From the NCBI GenBank assembly GCA_023053545.1, contig JAKZAN010000062.1, forward strand, positions 62,001 through 126,000: 64,000 nt of DNA. Reading direction: 5' to 3'. Shown one piece after another: positions 9,552 to 16,602 of this stretch. Below the pieces are notes generated by a model. The model ran no database searches. It saw only the letters and a list, made by a program, of their open reading frames with translations, and had not been told where the DNA came from. This DNA comes from Lepidurus packardi (Eukaryota > Arthropoda > Branchiopoda > Notostraca > Triopsidae). Position numbers and translations under genes: made by a program. Each line of letters begins with the position of its first letter. Positions within the stretch are counted from its first letter, which is position 1.

Positions 9552-9674
9552 CTATTTTTTCAAAATGCGGATTAATTTTGGATAACCTACCACGTAGCCG
9601 TTTCGATTTCTAAATGCGAAATAGACTGGTAAAATAACGTTCAAAACATACAGTAATCCAGCCAGATACAAGAA
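9552..9674 (-). pseudogene. In-frame severed 3' part of the XRE/membrane regulator gene
   Basis: Directly after the TAA at 9675-9677 the same reading frame stays open for 40 codons to a TAG at 9552-9554. It encodes FLYLAGLLYVLNVILPVYF, then AFRNRNGYVVGYPKLIRILKK. This is a hydrophobic helix plus the basic/Tyr-Pro tail typical of the C-terminus of DUF4870-like membrane domains, so it is the missing last part of the upstream gene rather than chance coding. Confidence 0.75.
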
Positions 9675-10118
9675 TTAACTACCAAAACCGCGGTGCATGA
9701 TTTTCATGAAGAGACCAAGGAAAACAATGCTCATGAATAAAATTGTCCACACAATTTGAAAATTTAAGGCGTTTAATCCGACCTGATGCAATGAGATGAT
9801 TTTATCCCGTTTACTTATCCACAGAATTAAGGGTACGAAAATATTTCCGAGCGGTACAGGTATAAAAGTTAAAACGGAAAGGTGGAAGTACACCAGAAAA
9901 CTATTGTCTTGTATTTTTCCGTAGTCGAATAGATCCTCGGTATTGATTTCCAAAACGCGACAAAGCTCCGATAAAGTGTGCCCGCGAGGCTCGTTCTGAT
10001 TGTTTTCGATGCGCTGGATTGTTCGCAAATTGATGTGCGAAAGCTCCGCAAGTTGTTCCTGGGATAGTCCTTTTTGCTTTCTTACTTCTTTAATTTTTTG
10101 TCCAATTTCGGTTGTCAT
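9675..10118 (-). CDS. XRE-family HTH regulator with membrane domain, truncated by a stop codon
   Basis: The protein has 147 residues as it stands. An N-terminal Cro/C1-type helix-turn-helix (residues 1-65: IGQKIKEVRKQKGLSQEQLAELSHINLRTIQRIE) is followed by hydrophobic helices (YFHLSVLTFIPVPLGNIFVPLILW and LNALNFQIVWTILFMSIVFLGLF). The arrangement is a DNA-binding domain tethered to a DUF4870-like membrane domain. The frame ends at TAA 9675, although a further 40 in-frame codons look like the rest of the domain. The last helix is therefore lost unless the stop is misread or is a sequencing error. DNA binding should be intact. An inverted repeat upstream (10133-10158) may be its operator. Confidence 0.82.
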   Translation of the reverse strand: MTTEIGQKIKEVRKQKGLSQEQLAELSHINLRTIQRIENNQNEPRGHTLSELCRVLEINTEDLFDYGKIQDNSFLVYFHLSVLTFIPVPLGNIFVPLILWISKRDKIISLHQVGLNALNFQIVWTILFMSIVFLGLFMKIMHRGFGS

Positions 10119-10132
10119 ATCATTGTTGTTTT

Positions 10133-10158
10133 ATCTTGCAAAGATTGTACTGCAAGAT
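10133..10158 (-). promoter_or_regulatory. Candidate XRE operator (inverted repeat)
   Basis: ATCTTGCA and TGCAAGAT are perfect 8-bp inverted arms separated by 10 bp, 15 bp upstream of the XRE start codon. The minus-strand spacer contains CAATCTTTG, a loose -7 element. A repressor bound here would block the gene's own promoter. Confidence 0.45.
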
Positions 10159-10224
10159 GAAAATATTTAACGACTTTAGGCCGACATTTAAACGACATTT
10201 GTGCCAAAACCAATGTTCTGGGCA

Positions 10225-10322
10225 CCTCGCGTTAGGGATTGACGTGGAAATCCTTTTTGTAGCGCAGCGGAAAAAAGATTGCAACAAAAGCCCGACCCGC
10301 CTTTTTCGGCGGGGAACGCCCA
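10225..10322 (+). repeat. Dispersed hairpin element, copy 1 (divergent)
   Basis: This is a diverged member of the seven-copy family. It reads GCGTTAGGGATTGACGTGG, then AAATCCTTTTTGTAGCGCAG, AAAAAAGATTGCA and a GC-rich hairpin (CCCGCCttttttcGGCGGG type). It lies between the M13 gene terminator and the XRE promoter. Confidence 0.5.
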
Positions 10323-10346
10323 AAAAAAAACCTCCGTTTCCGAAGG
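10322..10346 (-). terminator. Rho-independent terminator of the M13 peptidase gene
   Basis: On the minus strand CCTTCG / CGGAGG form a stem (one G-T pair) around a 4-nt loop, followed by nine T residues, 25 bp past the stop codon. Confidence 0.7.
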
Positions 10347-10370
10347 CTTTTAGTATCATTTTTAATTCAT

Positions 10371-12428
10371 TTACCAAATTCTAACGCGTTTCTCTTCTGG
10401 CAAATACATGCCGTCGCCTGGTTTAATGTTCCACGCTTTATAGAACGCATCTACGTTCTGTAAAGGCACATATGCACGGTACATTCCGGGTGAATGTGGG
10501 TCGGTTTTAACCTGATTCTTGATGGCTTCGTCGCGCATTTTTGAGCGCCAAATCGTTGACCACGAAATGAAGAAACGCTGCTCTGGCGTGTATCCGTCGA
10601 TTAAGCCTGGTGTGCCGTTTTCCTTTAAGTATAGCTGCAAACCGTCGTATGCTGCATTCACACCGCCTAAATCGCCAATGTTTTCGCCCAATGTGAATTT
10701 GCCATCCACGAAAGTGCCCGGCAAAGGTTGCAATGCCGAATATTGATCTGCAAGCGCAGTTCCCAAGTTGGTGAACAGTTTTAGATCTTCGTCAGACCAC
10801 CAGTTCATCAAATTCCCATCTGCGTTATAACGCGATCCTGAGTCGTCGAAACCATGCGAGATTTCGTGTCCAATTACAGCGCCAATTCCACCATAATTCA
10901 CCGCTTCATCTGCTTGGTAATTGTAGAACGGCGGTTGCAAGATTGCTGCTGGAAATACGATTTCGTTGAACGACGGATTGAAATAAGCGTTCACAGTTTG
11001 TGGCGACATGCCCCATTCTTCTTTGTCGACTGGCTTACCTAAATCTGACAAACCTTTTTCGAAACGCCATTTTGAGATGCGTTGCATGTTGTCATAATAG
11101 CTGCCTTTTTCGTTTGCGCCGCTAATTGCCAATGCCGAATAGTCTTTCCATTTGTCTGGATAGCCAATTTTTACGCGTGATTTTCGCAGTTTGGCAATTG
11201 CACTTGCGCGCGTTTCTTTGGTCATCCACGGCAAGGCGTTGATTCGGTTTTCGAATGCTTGAAACACGTTTTTAATCATTTTTTCTGCTTTCGCTTTGGC
11301 TTCTGCTGGGAATTTTTGTTCCACATATAGTTTGCCCAACGCTTCGCCAATTCCGCCGTTCACAACTTGCAAAGCGCGTTCGTCGCGTGGGCGTTGTTTG
11401 ATGGCACCTGTTAACGTTTTTCCGTAGAAATCGAAATTCGCGTTTTCAATATCAGTTGACAAATAAGAAGACGCGCGGTTGAGTAGCGTCCAACGCATGT
11501 AAGCCTTCCAATCGGCTACTTCGTTTCTGTTAAAAATGCCTTGCAGTGTGGTCATGTAGCGTGGTTGCGACACGATTAAAGTATCTGGCACCGGCAAGCC
11601 AGCCCCTTTCAGGTAAGCTTTCCAGTCGATTGCTGGGGTTAATTTTTGCAAATCAGCCACCGTCATCGGGTTGTATGTTTTTCTGCGGTCGCGGCGTTCC
11701 ACACGGTCTAGACGTGCTTTCGACATTTCAATTTCTAATGCTAAAATCTTTTCTGCATTGGTCTTCGCAACAGCTGGTTTGTCGCCAAGATATTGCAACA
11801 TTCTGGTCACGTGCGCCACATATTTAGCGCGTTTTTCTTTCGAATCGGCATCTTCGCCCACATAGTAATCGCGGTCTGGCAAACCAAGACTTCCCAAACC
11901 AACGTTGATTACGTTTTTGTTGCTGTTTTTTGCATCTGGGCCAACGCCAACACCTGCGAAACCAACGCCGCCGTAAGGTTCAGTCGAAATCATTAGCGCT
12001 TGCAAGTCTTTCATGCTTTTCACGGCGTCGATTCTTTTTAGCATCGGTTTCAGCGGACTAATACCCGCCTTATTGCGCGCTACCGTGTCCATCACCAAGC
12101 GGTATAAATTTGCCGCTTTACCTTGGTCTGTTGCTGCAGCATATTTTGGGTTTTTACTTGCTTCTTTCAGAATTGCCAAAGCGTCGACATCCGTTTTTTG
12201 GCGGAGTTCGTCAAAACTTCCCCAGCGCGTTCTGTCGGCTGGAATTTCGGTTTTATCGACCCAAGTTCCGTTCACAAATCTGAAAAAGTCATCTTGTGGC
12301 TTTACAGATTTATCCATGAAAGAGACGTTGATACCTGGTTCTTTAGGCGCAGGTTTCACTTGCGCGTTCATGCCCGTGCACATCGCCATTGGCAATATAT
12401 AGAGCAAATATTTTTGTGTATTCTTCAT
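10371..12428 (-). CDS. Exported M13 family metallopeptidase (neprilysin/PepO type)
   Basis: This is a 685-residue zinc endopeptidase that cuts small peptides. A signal peptide (MKNTQKYLLYILPMAMCTGMNAQ) precedes the M13 N-terminal domain (from DDFFRFVNGTW). The C-terminal catalytic domain shows NAYFNPSFNEIVFPAAILQPPF and the zinc motif VIGHEISHGFDDSGSRY. The third zinc ligand is in ENIGDLGGV, and the family end is YRAYVPLQNVDAFYKAW...KRVRIW. All catalytic residues are present and the length is normal. It acts in the periplasm or at the surface. It is a single-gene unit with its own terminator. Confidence 0.95.
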   Translation of the reverse strand: MKNTQKYLLYILPMAMCTGMNAQVKPAPKEPGINVSFMDKSVKPQDDFFRFVNGTWVDKTEIPADRTRWGSFDELRQKTDVDALAILKEASKNPKYAAATDQGKAANLYRLVMDTVARNKAGISPLKPMLKRIDAVKSMKDLQALMISTEPYGGVGFAGVGVGPDAKNSNKNVINVGLGSLGLPDRDYYVGEDADSKEKRAKYVAHVTRMLQYLGDKPAVAKTNAEKILALEIEMSKARLDRVERRDRRKTYNPMTVADLQKLTPAIDWKAYLKGAGLPVPDTLIVSQPRYMTTLQGIFNRNEVADWKAYMRWTLLNRASSYLSTDIENANFDFYGKTLTGAIKQRPRDERALQVVNGGIGEALGKLYVEQKFPAEAKAKAEKMIKNVFQAFENRINALPWMTKETRASAIAKLRKSRVKIGYPDKWKDYSALAISGANEKGSYYDNMQRISKWRFEKGLSDLGKPVDKEEWGMSPQTVNAYFNPSFNEIVFPAAILQPPFYNYQADEAVNYGGIGAVIGHEISHGFDDSGSRYNADGNLMNWWSDEDLKLFTNLGTALADQYSALQPLPGTFVDGKFTLGENIGDLGGVNAAYDGLQLYLKENGTPGLIDGYTPEQRFFISWSTIWRSKMRDEAIKNQVKTDPHSPGMYRAYVPLQNVDAFYKAWNIKPGDGMYLPEEKRVRIW

Positions 12429-12525
12429 AAAGGACGATTGTTTTGATGTGTAACAAATCTAATTAAAATTCTCGAAAATTCTAATTCTGCACCATTTCGT
12501 TTTCAGTTTGCGCCTTTTACTTTCG

Positions 12526-12533
12526 TATTTTTG
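12526..12533 (+). promoter_or_regulatory. -7 promoter element of the SCO gene
   Basis: TATTTTTG matches TAnnTTTG, with a TTTG at 12507-12510 upstream. Because it covers 12531, the ATG at 12549 rather than the one near 12531 must be the start. Confidence 0.6.
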
Positions 12534-12548
12534 TGCCAAAATAACAGC

Positions 12549-13220
12549 ATGGTTTCTTATTTCAGAAAATACCGATTGTTCTTTATCGTGATGAGCGTTT
12601 TTTCGGTTGTCACTGTCTACATGTTCTACCAAGTATTGAATCGGAAATCGCTTCCAGTATTCACGCCTGCAATGGTGAATCCGGAATTAGTCGACTCGAC
12701 GATGCAAGATTTTGCTGGTAAACATCGCATTGCTGATTTTTCTTTCACCAATCAGAACGGTAAAACAATTACCCAAAAAGATTATGAAGGTAAGATTTAT
12801 GTGGCCGATTTTTTCTTTACGACCTGCGGCTCCATCTGCCCAAAAATGACCGCCAATTTAGCGGAAGTGCAGGCTGAAATTCTGAATAATCCCAAAGTCA
12901 TGTTGCTTTCGCATACCGTTTTACCAGAAATCGACAGCGTTCCCGTTTTGAAGAAATACGCAATTGAAAAGGGCGTAGTCGACGCGAAATGGAATTTGGT
13001 AACAGGCAACAAACAGCAAATTTATGACTTGGCGCGCAAATCGTATTTAGCCGTTAAAATGGGCAAACCTGAAGAGCGTTACGATATGGTGCACACGGAA
13101 AATTTTGTATTGGTCGATACCAAACGCCGCGTTCGTGGTTTTTATGACGGCACGAAAAAAGAAGACATCAAGCGTTTAATTGCAGATATTAATTTCTTGT
13201 GTGAAAGCGATAGGAATTGA
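12549..13220 (+). CDS. SCO1/SenC family copper-binding protein
   Basis: The protein has 223 residues from ATG 12549. A single N-terminal membrane anchor (about residues 8-27) is followed by a thioredoxin-like domain. It has the copper-binding CxxxC in TTCGSICPKM and the distal His in MVHTENFVLVD, plus HTVLPEIDSVPVL. SCO proteins deliver copper to cytochrome c oxidase CuA or act as thiol-disulfide reductants on the outer face of the inner membrane. No oxidase genes are nearby, so the target is not shown here. Confidence 0.92.
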   Translation: MVSYFRKYRLFFIVMSVFSVVTVYMFYQVLNRKSLPVFTPAMVNPELVDSTMQDFAGKHRIADFSFTNQNGKTITQKDYEGKIYVADFFFTTCGSICPKMTANLAEVQAEILNNPKVMLLSHTVLPEIDSVPVLKKYAIEKGVVDAKWNLVTGNKQQIYDLARKSYLAVKMGKPEERYDMVHTENFVLVDTKRRVRGFYDGTKKEDIKRLIADINFLCESDRN

Positions 13221-13314
13221 GCTTTTGGCCTTTAGCTTTTAGCCTTTAGCCGCGTGCACTGCGCTACGGACGTTAAGACTTTATGACGTTACGACATTAT
13301 GACTACAATTTTCT
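13221..13314. repeat. Low-complexity slippage tract
   Basis: After the SCO stop the sequence iterates CTTTTGGC / CCTTTAGC / CTTTTAGC units, then the related words ACGTTAAGACTTTATGACG and TTACGACATTATGAC. No gene is seen. Similar (T)TTAGC tracts flank the four-helix-bundle remnant near 41 kb. Confidence 0.5.
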
Positions 13315-13421
13315 GGAGCTATTTCCGGCTTTTCGCTGCAATCTTTTTTTGCTTGAAAATTGTGCAAAAATCATGATTTTCGGTTGCAAAAAAAGGATTT
13401 ACGCTGCAATCCGGGCTAGGC
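13315..13421 (-). repeat. Dispersed hairpin element, copy 2
   Basis: In minus orientation it is bounded by GGAGCTATTTCCGGC at the left and GCAATCCGGGCTAGG at the right. The variable core between AATCTTTTTTT and AAAAAAAGGATT contains an AT-rich imperfect hairpin. Confidence 0.7.
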
Positions 13422-13437
13422 AGTCTTAATTTTAATA

Positions 13438-13464
13438 CCTACAAGGTTTCGGAAACCTTGCAGG
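13438..13464. repeat. Solo copy of the RAYT-array palindrome
   Basis: CCTACAAGGTTTC and GGAAACCTTGCAGG form one 27-bp near-perfect palindrome. It matches the type A palindromes at 33.4-35.1 kb except for two or three bases at the centre. It stands alone, 20 kb from the array. Confidence 0.8.
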
Positions 13465-13493
13465 ATGTTGCTGGTCCAACCCAATTATAGGCG

Positions 13494-13633
13494 CTACTCT
13501 ACTAATTTCAAGTCCTGACAATTTACGGGTATGAATTGCAAATCGGCGCTAGTAGGTTTCTTTAAATAACCATTTTTGCTATAAATCGGATAACCATCGA
13601 ATGCGCCGCCAGTAAAAAGGACTTTATAACGGC
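13494..13633 (-). pseudogene. Coding remnant (C-terminal fragment)
   Basis: On the minus strand an open frame ending at TAG 13494-13496 reads RYKVLFTGGAFDGYPIYSKN, then GYLKKPTSADLQFIPVNC. It is cut at its 5' end by the 3' end of the DUF3800 gene, in another frame. It looks like the tail of a lost gene. Part of it (13525-13551) is the 27-bp direct repeat also found at 14503. Confidence 0.4.
13525..13551 (+). repeat. Direct repeat, left copy, flanking the DUF3800 gene
   Basis: This 27-bp segment (ACGGGTATGA + ATTGCAAATCGGCGCTA) matches 14503-14529 at 22 of 27 positions in the same orientation. The pair brackets the DUF3800 gene. Confidence 0.55.
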
Positions 13634-14460
13634 TTTGATGGGCAGTGTTTGTTGAAATGGTCTCTCATCTTTTGTCTTTGAGTTGAGCTTGTTGGAACTT
13701 CACAAATTCCAGCACCTAATATTGTCTTTTGATAATTTCTTAATGTTGGTCTAACAGCATTATCGAATATATGTACGCTTCTTTCATAGCCTTTCAATGT
13801 TCCAGCCATCACGCCAGAGAGAAAATCTGCTAACTGTATTCCAATACTATGATGTGAGAATTCTAAGTTTAGGCTGTCTTTAATGTGAGTGTAGTTTTTA
13901 ATAAAATCTCCTTTAGCTTGAATGTCAAAATATATTTCTCTTAATATTTTACTTTTGTTTTCACCCAAAGGATCGAAAAAAATTACTGCTAAATCTTCCG
14001 AATTTACTTGCACTTCGAATTGCACACGTTGAAGTATTGATGTAATGTGCATTTTGAATAAATCCTTTTCTGAGAATTTAGCATTTGAACGATTGTTAGT
14101 AATTGTGAAAACTGTTTTACAAAATTTTAGATTTTGAAGCAGGAATAATGCATTTTCAACGAAGTCAATTATTCTGTGATAATCAATATCTTTCAAGAAG
14201 TAGCAGTCGTCTTTTTCGCTTGGTTTAGTTCCTTTCCTTTGGTGCGTTCTTAATGTCCAAATATGAGCCCATTTAATTTCTTTCTCAGGTAATTGATAAT
14301 CTTTTTTTAAAAGCGCAAAATCCTGGCAAAGCTTTTTATATTCATCACCATCCATTAAAAACAATGATCTTACATAAAATGGATGTGCTCTATTTTGCTT
14401 TTCAGTTCTGACCTGAGCATATTGACCATATTCGTCACTGAATGCGAATTTTATTGCCAT
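13624..14460 (-). CDS. DUF3800 domain-containing protein
   Basis: The protein (278 residues) has DUF3800 hallmarks: an N-terminal acidic motif (FAFSDEYG), a central IIDFVENALFLLQNLKF region, an acidic strand AVIFFDPLGENKS, and the C-terminal SIGIQLADFLSGVMAG motif. The family is thought to have an RNase H-like fold with conserved acidic residues. It is frequent in mobile and defence neighbourhoods, but its activity is unsettled. It is the last gene of an AT-rich three-gene minus-strand run, separated from the membrane gene by 146 bp. Direct repeats bracket it, which suggests it arrived as a separate insertion. Confidence 0.8.
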   Translation of the reverse strand: MAIKFAFSDEYGQYAQVRTEKQNRAHPFYVRSLFLMDGDEYKKLCQDFALLKKDYQLPEKEIKWAHIWTLRTHQRKGTKPSEKDDCYFLKDIDYHRIIDFVENALFLLQNLKFCKTVFTITNNRSNAKFSEKDLFKMHITSILQRVQFEVQVNSEDLAVIFFDPLGENKSKILREIYFDIQAKGDFIKNYTHIKDSLNLEFSHHSIGIQLADFLSGVMAGTLKGYERSVHIFDNAVRPTLRNYQKTILGAGICEVPTSSTQRQKMRDHFNKHCPSKPL

Positions 14461-14502
14461 AATTTTTAAGTTAATTTCTTTTTAAACTTAGGTTGATTCC
14501 GC

Positions 14503-14529
14503 ACGGACACGGATTGCAAATCCGCGCTA
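14503..14529 (+). repeat. Direct repeat, right copy, flanking the DUF3800 gene
   Basis: This is the partner of 13525-13551. It includes a 15-bp palindrome CGGATT-GCA-AATCCG at 14510-14524 that the left copy has lost. It sits in the 146-bp gap upstream of the DUF3800 start. Confidence 0.55.
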
Positions 14530-14606
14530 TCGGGTTATTCGCGAATTGACAATTCCTAACCACTAAAAAAACCAGCGATTTCGAAAATGAGCTGTTATAT
14601 GAAGCC

Positions 14607-15092
14607 CTACCTTACTTTGAGTAAAATCAACATAATTTTTATAAACCGCCAAATATTAAATAAAGTTATAGCAAAAATAGAAGCGTAAAATGCAAAGATT
14701 AACGCTTGCCATTTAAGGATAATTGAATGCCCAAAATTTTTATATTCGACCATTTCTGGAATACTCGAATCAGTCATGATTACAATAAACGACATCGCAA
14801 TAATTATAATATTTAGATAGAGTAATCGCTTACAAAAAGTCAGGAATTTTTCAAACGTTTTTTCATTTTTGAATTTTTCAAATAGATATAGACAACCTAT
14901 GAATACTCCAAAGAAGATTGAACTAACATCAATCAATTTATCATTTACTAATTGGGTGTTTTCGGAATAAGTGATATCTAACAAATACGAAGACAAAAAG
15001 CAAAAGATAAAAATTGTGTATGGGATAGACTTGTTGAGGAATTTTAAAACCCTCTGTTTTTGTATGGCGTGTAAGTTTTTGTCTGAGATCAT
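14607..15092 (-). CDS. Four-helix membrane protein, unknown function
   Basis: The protein has 161 residues. Four hydrophobic stretches are visible: IPYTIFIFCFLSSYLL, ISSIFFGVFIGCLYLF (approximate), LLYLNIIIIAMSFIVIM and WQALIFAFYASIFAITLF. Charged loops separate them and the C-terminus is basic (LLKVR). No enzymatic domain is seen. The start overlaps the stop of the 315-aa gene by 4 bp (ATGA type), so the two proteins are made together in fixed order. The pairing of a small 4-helix membrane protein with a ~315-aa soluble partner recalls two-gene defence systems such as Kiwa, but the homology is not established. Confidence 0.75.
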   Translation of the reverse strand: MISDKNLHAIQKQRVLKFLNKSIPYTIFIFCFLSSYLLDITYSENTQLVNDKLIDVSSIFFGVFIGCLYLFEKFKNEKTFEKFLTFCKRLLYLNIIIIAMSFIVIMTDSSIPEMVEYKNFGHSIILKWQALIFAFYASIFAITLFNIWRFIKIMLILLKVR

Positions 15093-16036
15093 AAATAGGA
15101 TTTTAGTATGGCATATTCTTTTGTATATAGTTCGATAATAGATTCTTTTCTTTCTTTTTGCTGAAGGTTTGAGTCAAGTCTAGGTACAGAAATTTTAAAA
15201 GTACCATAATAAATATCGCCGACCAAGTCAATTGGTTTCTTCGCTCGAGTGTTGTCAAGTGTATACCCAACGATTTCAACGATTTCGATGTGTTCACGTA
15301 TTTCACTAAATCCAAGTAAATTTTTAAAACTTTCAATTATCGGAATAATTTTGTCCTTGTAAAGACCTTTGTGTTTGGAGTCAACTTTGTAATGAATTTC
15401 TGCAATGTCACTATTTAGTTCTGCCGCCTTTTCTACTTCTGAAAGCAAATCTAATTCTACTTCTTGCTCCAGCGAACGATTAACGCTTGTGATTTTGTTA
15501 ATTAGAGCCGCGGGCTGCCTCACTTTCATTTTAAATTCTTTATAACTCGTCATCGCAAGTGCTCGTTCATATTCTTTTTTGCGATAAATTGTTCCAAATA
15601 TTATGTCAAAACTAGTTTGATCTTTCAATTCTTTAGATTCGAGATAACATTTAAAAAGAAATTTTCTAAAGGAATCAAGATAAATACAATTTTTATTAAC
15701 TTCAAAAAATATACAGTCTAAATCTTTAATGTACATAAAAATGCTTCCATAAGCTAAGCCCTCGTCTTCTTTCACATCTAATTTTGAAATCGCCTTAGTT
15801 CGCTTATCAATTTTCGCTGGCAAATCTTTATCCAGTGTTGAGCGTAAGAAACCAATGATATAGTTGTCTTTTTCTTCGATAATAGAATAATGAACTATTC
15901 TGTTTGCGACATGCTTTTCTTGACCTAAAATTTCTGAATGCTTCAATATATCGGTAAATGACATTAAATTTTTTTCATCATCATGTTGCCGAACGGAAAC
16001 GCTGACGATATCAACTTTGCATTTTTTTGTACTCAT
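15089..16036 (-). CDS. Soluble protein of unknown function, first gene of a three-gene cassette
   Basis: The protein has 315 residues, no signal peptide and no membrane helices. The N-terminal half has a beta-rich pattern around IIEEKDNYIIGFLRSTLDK and VKEDEGLAYGSIFMYIKDLD. The second half is more helical (LDLLSEVEKAAELNSDIAEI). The E-D-E-G-L-A-x-G-x-x-F-x-Y pattern is reminiscent of DUF6731-type proteins, but I am not certain of the family. Codon use is AT-rich compared with flanking housekeeping genes. The gene overlaps the membrane-protein gene by 4 bp. The role is unknown; membership of a defence-type sensor/effector pair is inference. Confidence 0.72.
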   Translation of the reverse strand: MSTKKCKVDIVSVSVRQHDDEKNLMSFTDILKHSEILGQEKHVANRIVHYSIIEEKDNYIIGFLRSTLDKDLPAKIDKRTKAISKLDVKEDEGLAYGSIFMYIKDLDCIFFEVNKNCIYLDSFRKFLFKCYLESKELKDQTSFDIIFGTIYRKKEYERALAMTSYKEFKMKVRQPAALINKITSVNRSLEQEVELDLLSEVEKAAELNSDIAEIHYKVDSKHKGLYKDKIIPIIESFKNLLGFSEIREHIEIVEIVGYTLDNTRAKKPIDLVGDIYYGTFKISVPRLDSNLQQKERKESIIELYTKEYAILKSYL

Positions 16037-16122
16037 ATGTCTGATTTATTGGTTTCTGAATTTATTCATCACGGTGCAAGGGTTTCATGTAACTTAAGTA
16101 TATGCGCTACTCGCACCAATCC

Positions 16123-16130
16123 CAAATTTA
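16123..16130 (-). promoter_or_regulatory. Candidate -7 element of the three-gene cassette
   Basis: The minus strand reads TAAATTTG (TAnnTTTG), 86 bp before the start at 16036. No other candidate closer to the gene was found. Confidence 0.35.
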
Positions 16131-16239
16131 TACAAAAATTTAATTATAGGATTATTATTACACTAATATTTCTCAACCAGCAGCGATCATGGAAATATAT
16201 CCACAAAATGCCACAAAAAAGCTGTTAAAAACCGAAATG

Positions 16240-16320
16240 CCCTAGCCCCGATTGCAGTGAAATCCTTTTTTGGCTTTTTTCGGCCAAAAAAGATTGAAAC
16301 GGAAAGCGGGAAATAGCTCC
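16240..16320 (+). repeat. Dispersed hairpin element, copy 3
   Basis: Bounded by GCCCTAGCCCCGATTGCAG and AAAGCGGGAAATAGCTCC. The core is a hairpin, TTTTTTGGC..TTTTTTC..GGCCAAAAAA. This is the clearest copy and gives the consensus ends. Confidence 0.8.
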
Positions 16321-16337
16321 AAAAGAAAATAATTGAT

Positions 16338-16345
16338 TAATTTTG
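16338..16345 (+). promoter_or_regulatory. -7 promoter element of feoAB
   Basis: TAATTTTG (TAnnTTTG) lies 24 bp before the TTG start of feoA and directly after repeat copy 3. Confidence 0.55.
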
Positions 16346-16368
16346 CGTTTAATTAATCTAAATAAGCT

Positions 16369-16602
16369 TTGCAAACCACAATTGATGCGATGAAAATTGG
16401 CGATAGCGCGACTATCGTGGATTTTGATATTGAGACTATTCCGCTGAAACTGCTCGAAATGGGTTGTTTGCCAGGCAATGTGGTGCGATTGTTGCAAAAA
16501 GCGCCTTTTGGTGATCCGCTGTATCTTGATGTGAACGGTGCGCACTTGGCTATTAGAATTGAAACAGCTCGCAATATTATGATCGAAACGATCGCAAAAT
16601 AA
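16369..16602 (+). CDS. feoA: Ferrous iron transport protein A
   Basis: The protein (77 residues) has one SH3-like FeoA domain (LLEMGCLPGNVVRLLQKAPFGDPLYLDV..LAIR). FeoA is a small cytoplasmic partner thought to modulate the FeoB GTPase/permease. The start used is TTG at 16369; an ATG at 16388-16390 would give MKIGDSATIVDF, which also fits the family. The stop overlaps the feoB start (TAATGA arrangement), giving translational coupling. Confidence 0.92.
   Translation: MQTTIDAMKIGDSATIVDFDIETIPLKLLEMGCLPGNVVRLLQKAPFGDPLYLDVNGAHLAIRIETARNIMIETIAK

Noticed and set aside
10112-10384. Overlapping open frames of 85-90 codons on both strands
   Set aside because: They lie over repeat copy 1, the M13 terminator and the XRE operator, and encode no recognisable pattern.
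11546-12446. Several plus-strand open frames of 60-130 codons
   Set aside because: Antisense shadows of the M13 peptidase gene, which has complete catalytic motifs.
14607-16036. Kiwa (KwaA/KwaB) defence system
   Set aside because: Size and topology are similar, but the gene order is reversed and I could not recognise a DUF4868 domain in the 315-aa protein, so I left it unnamed.
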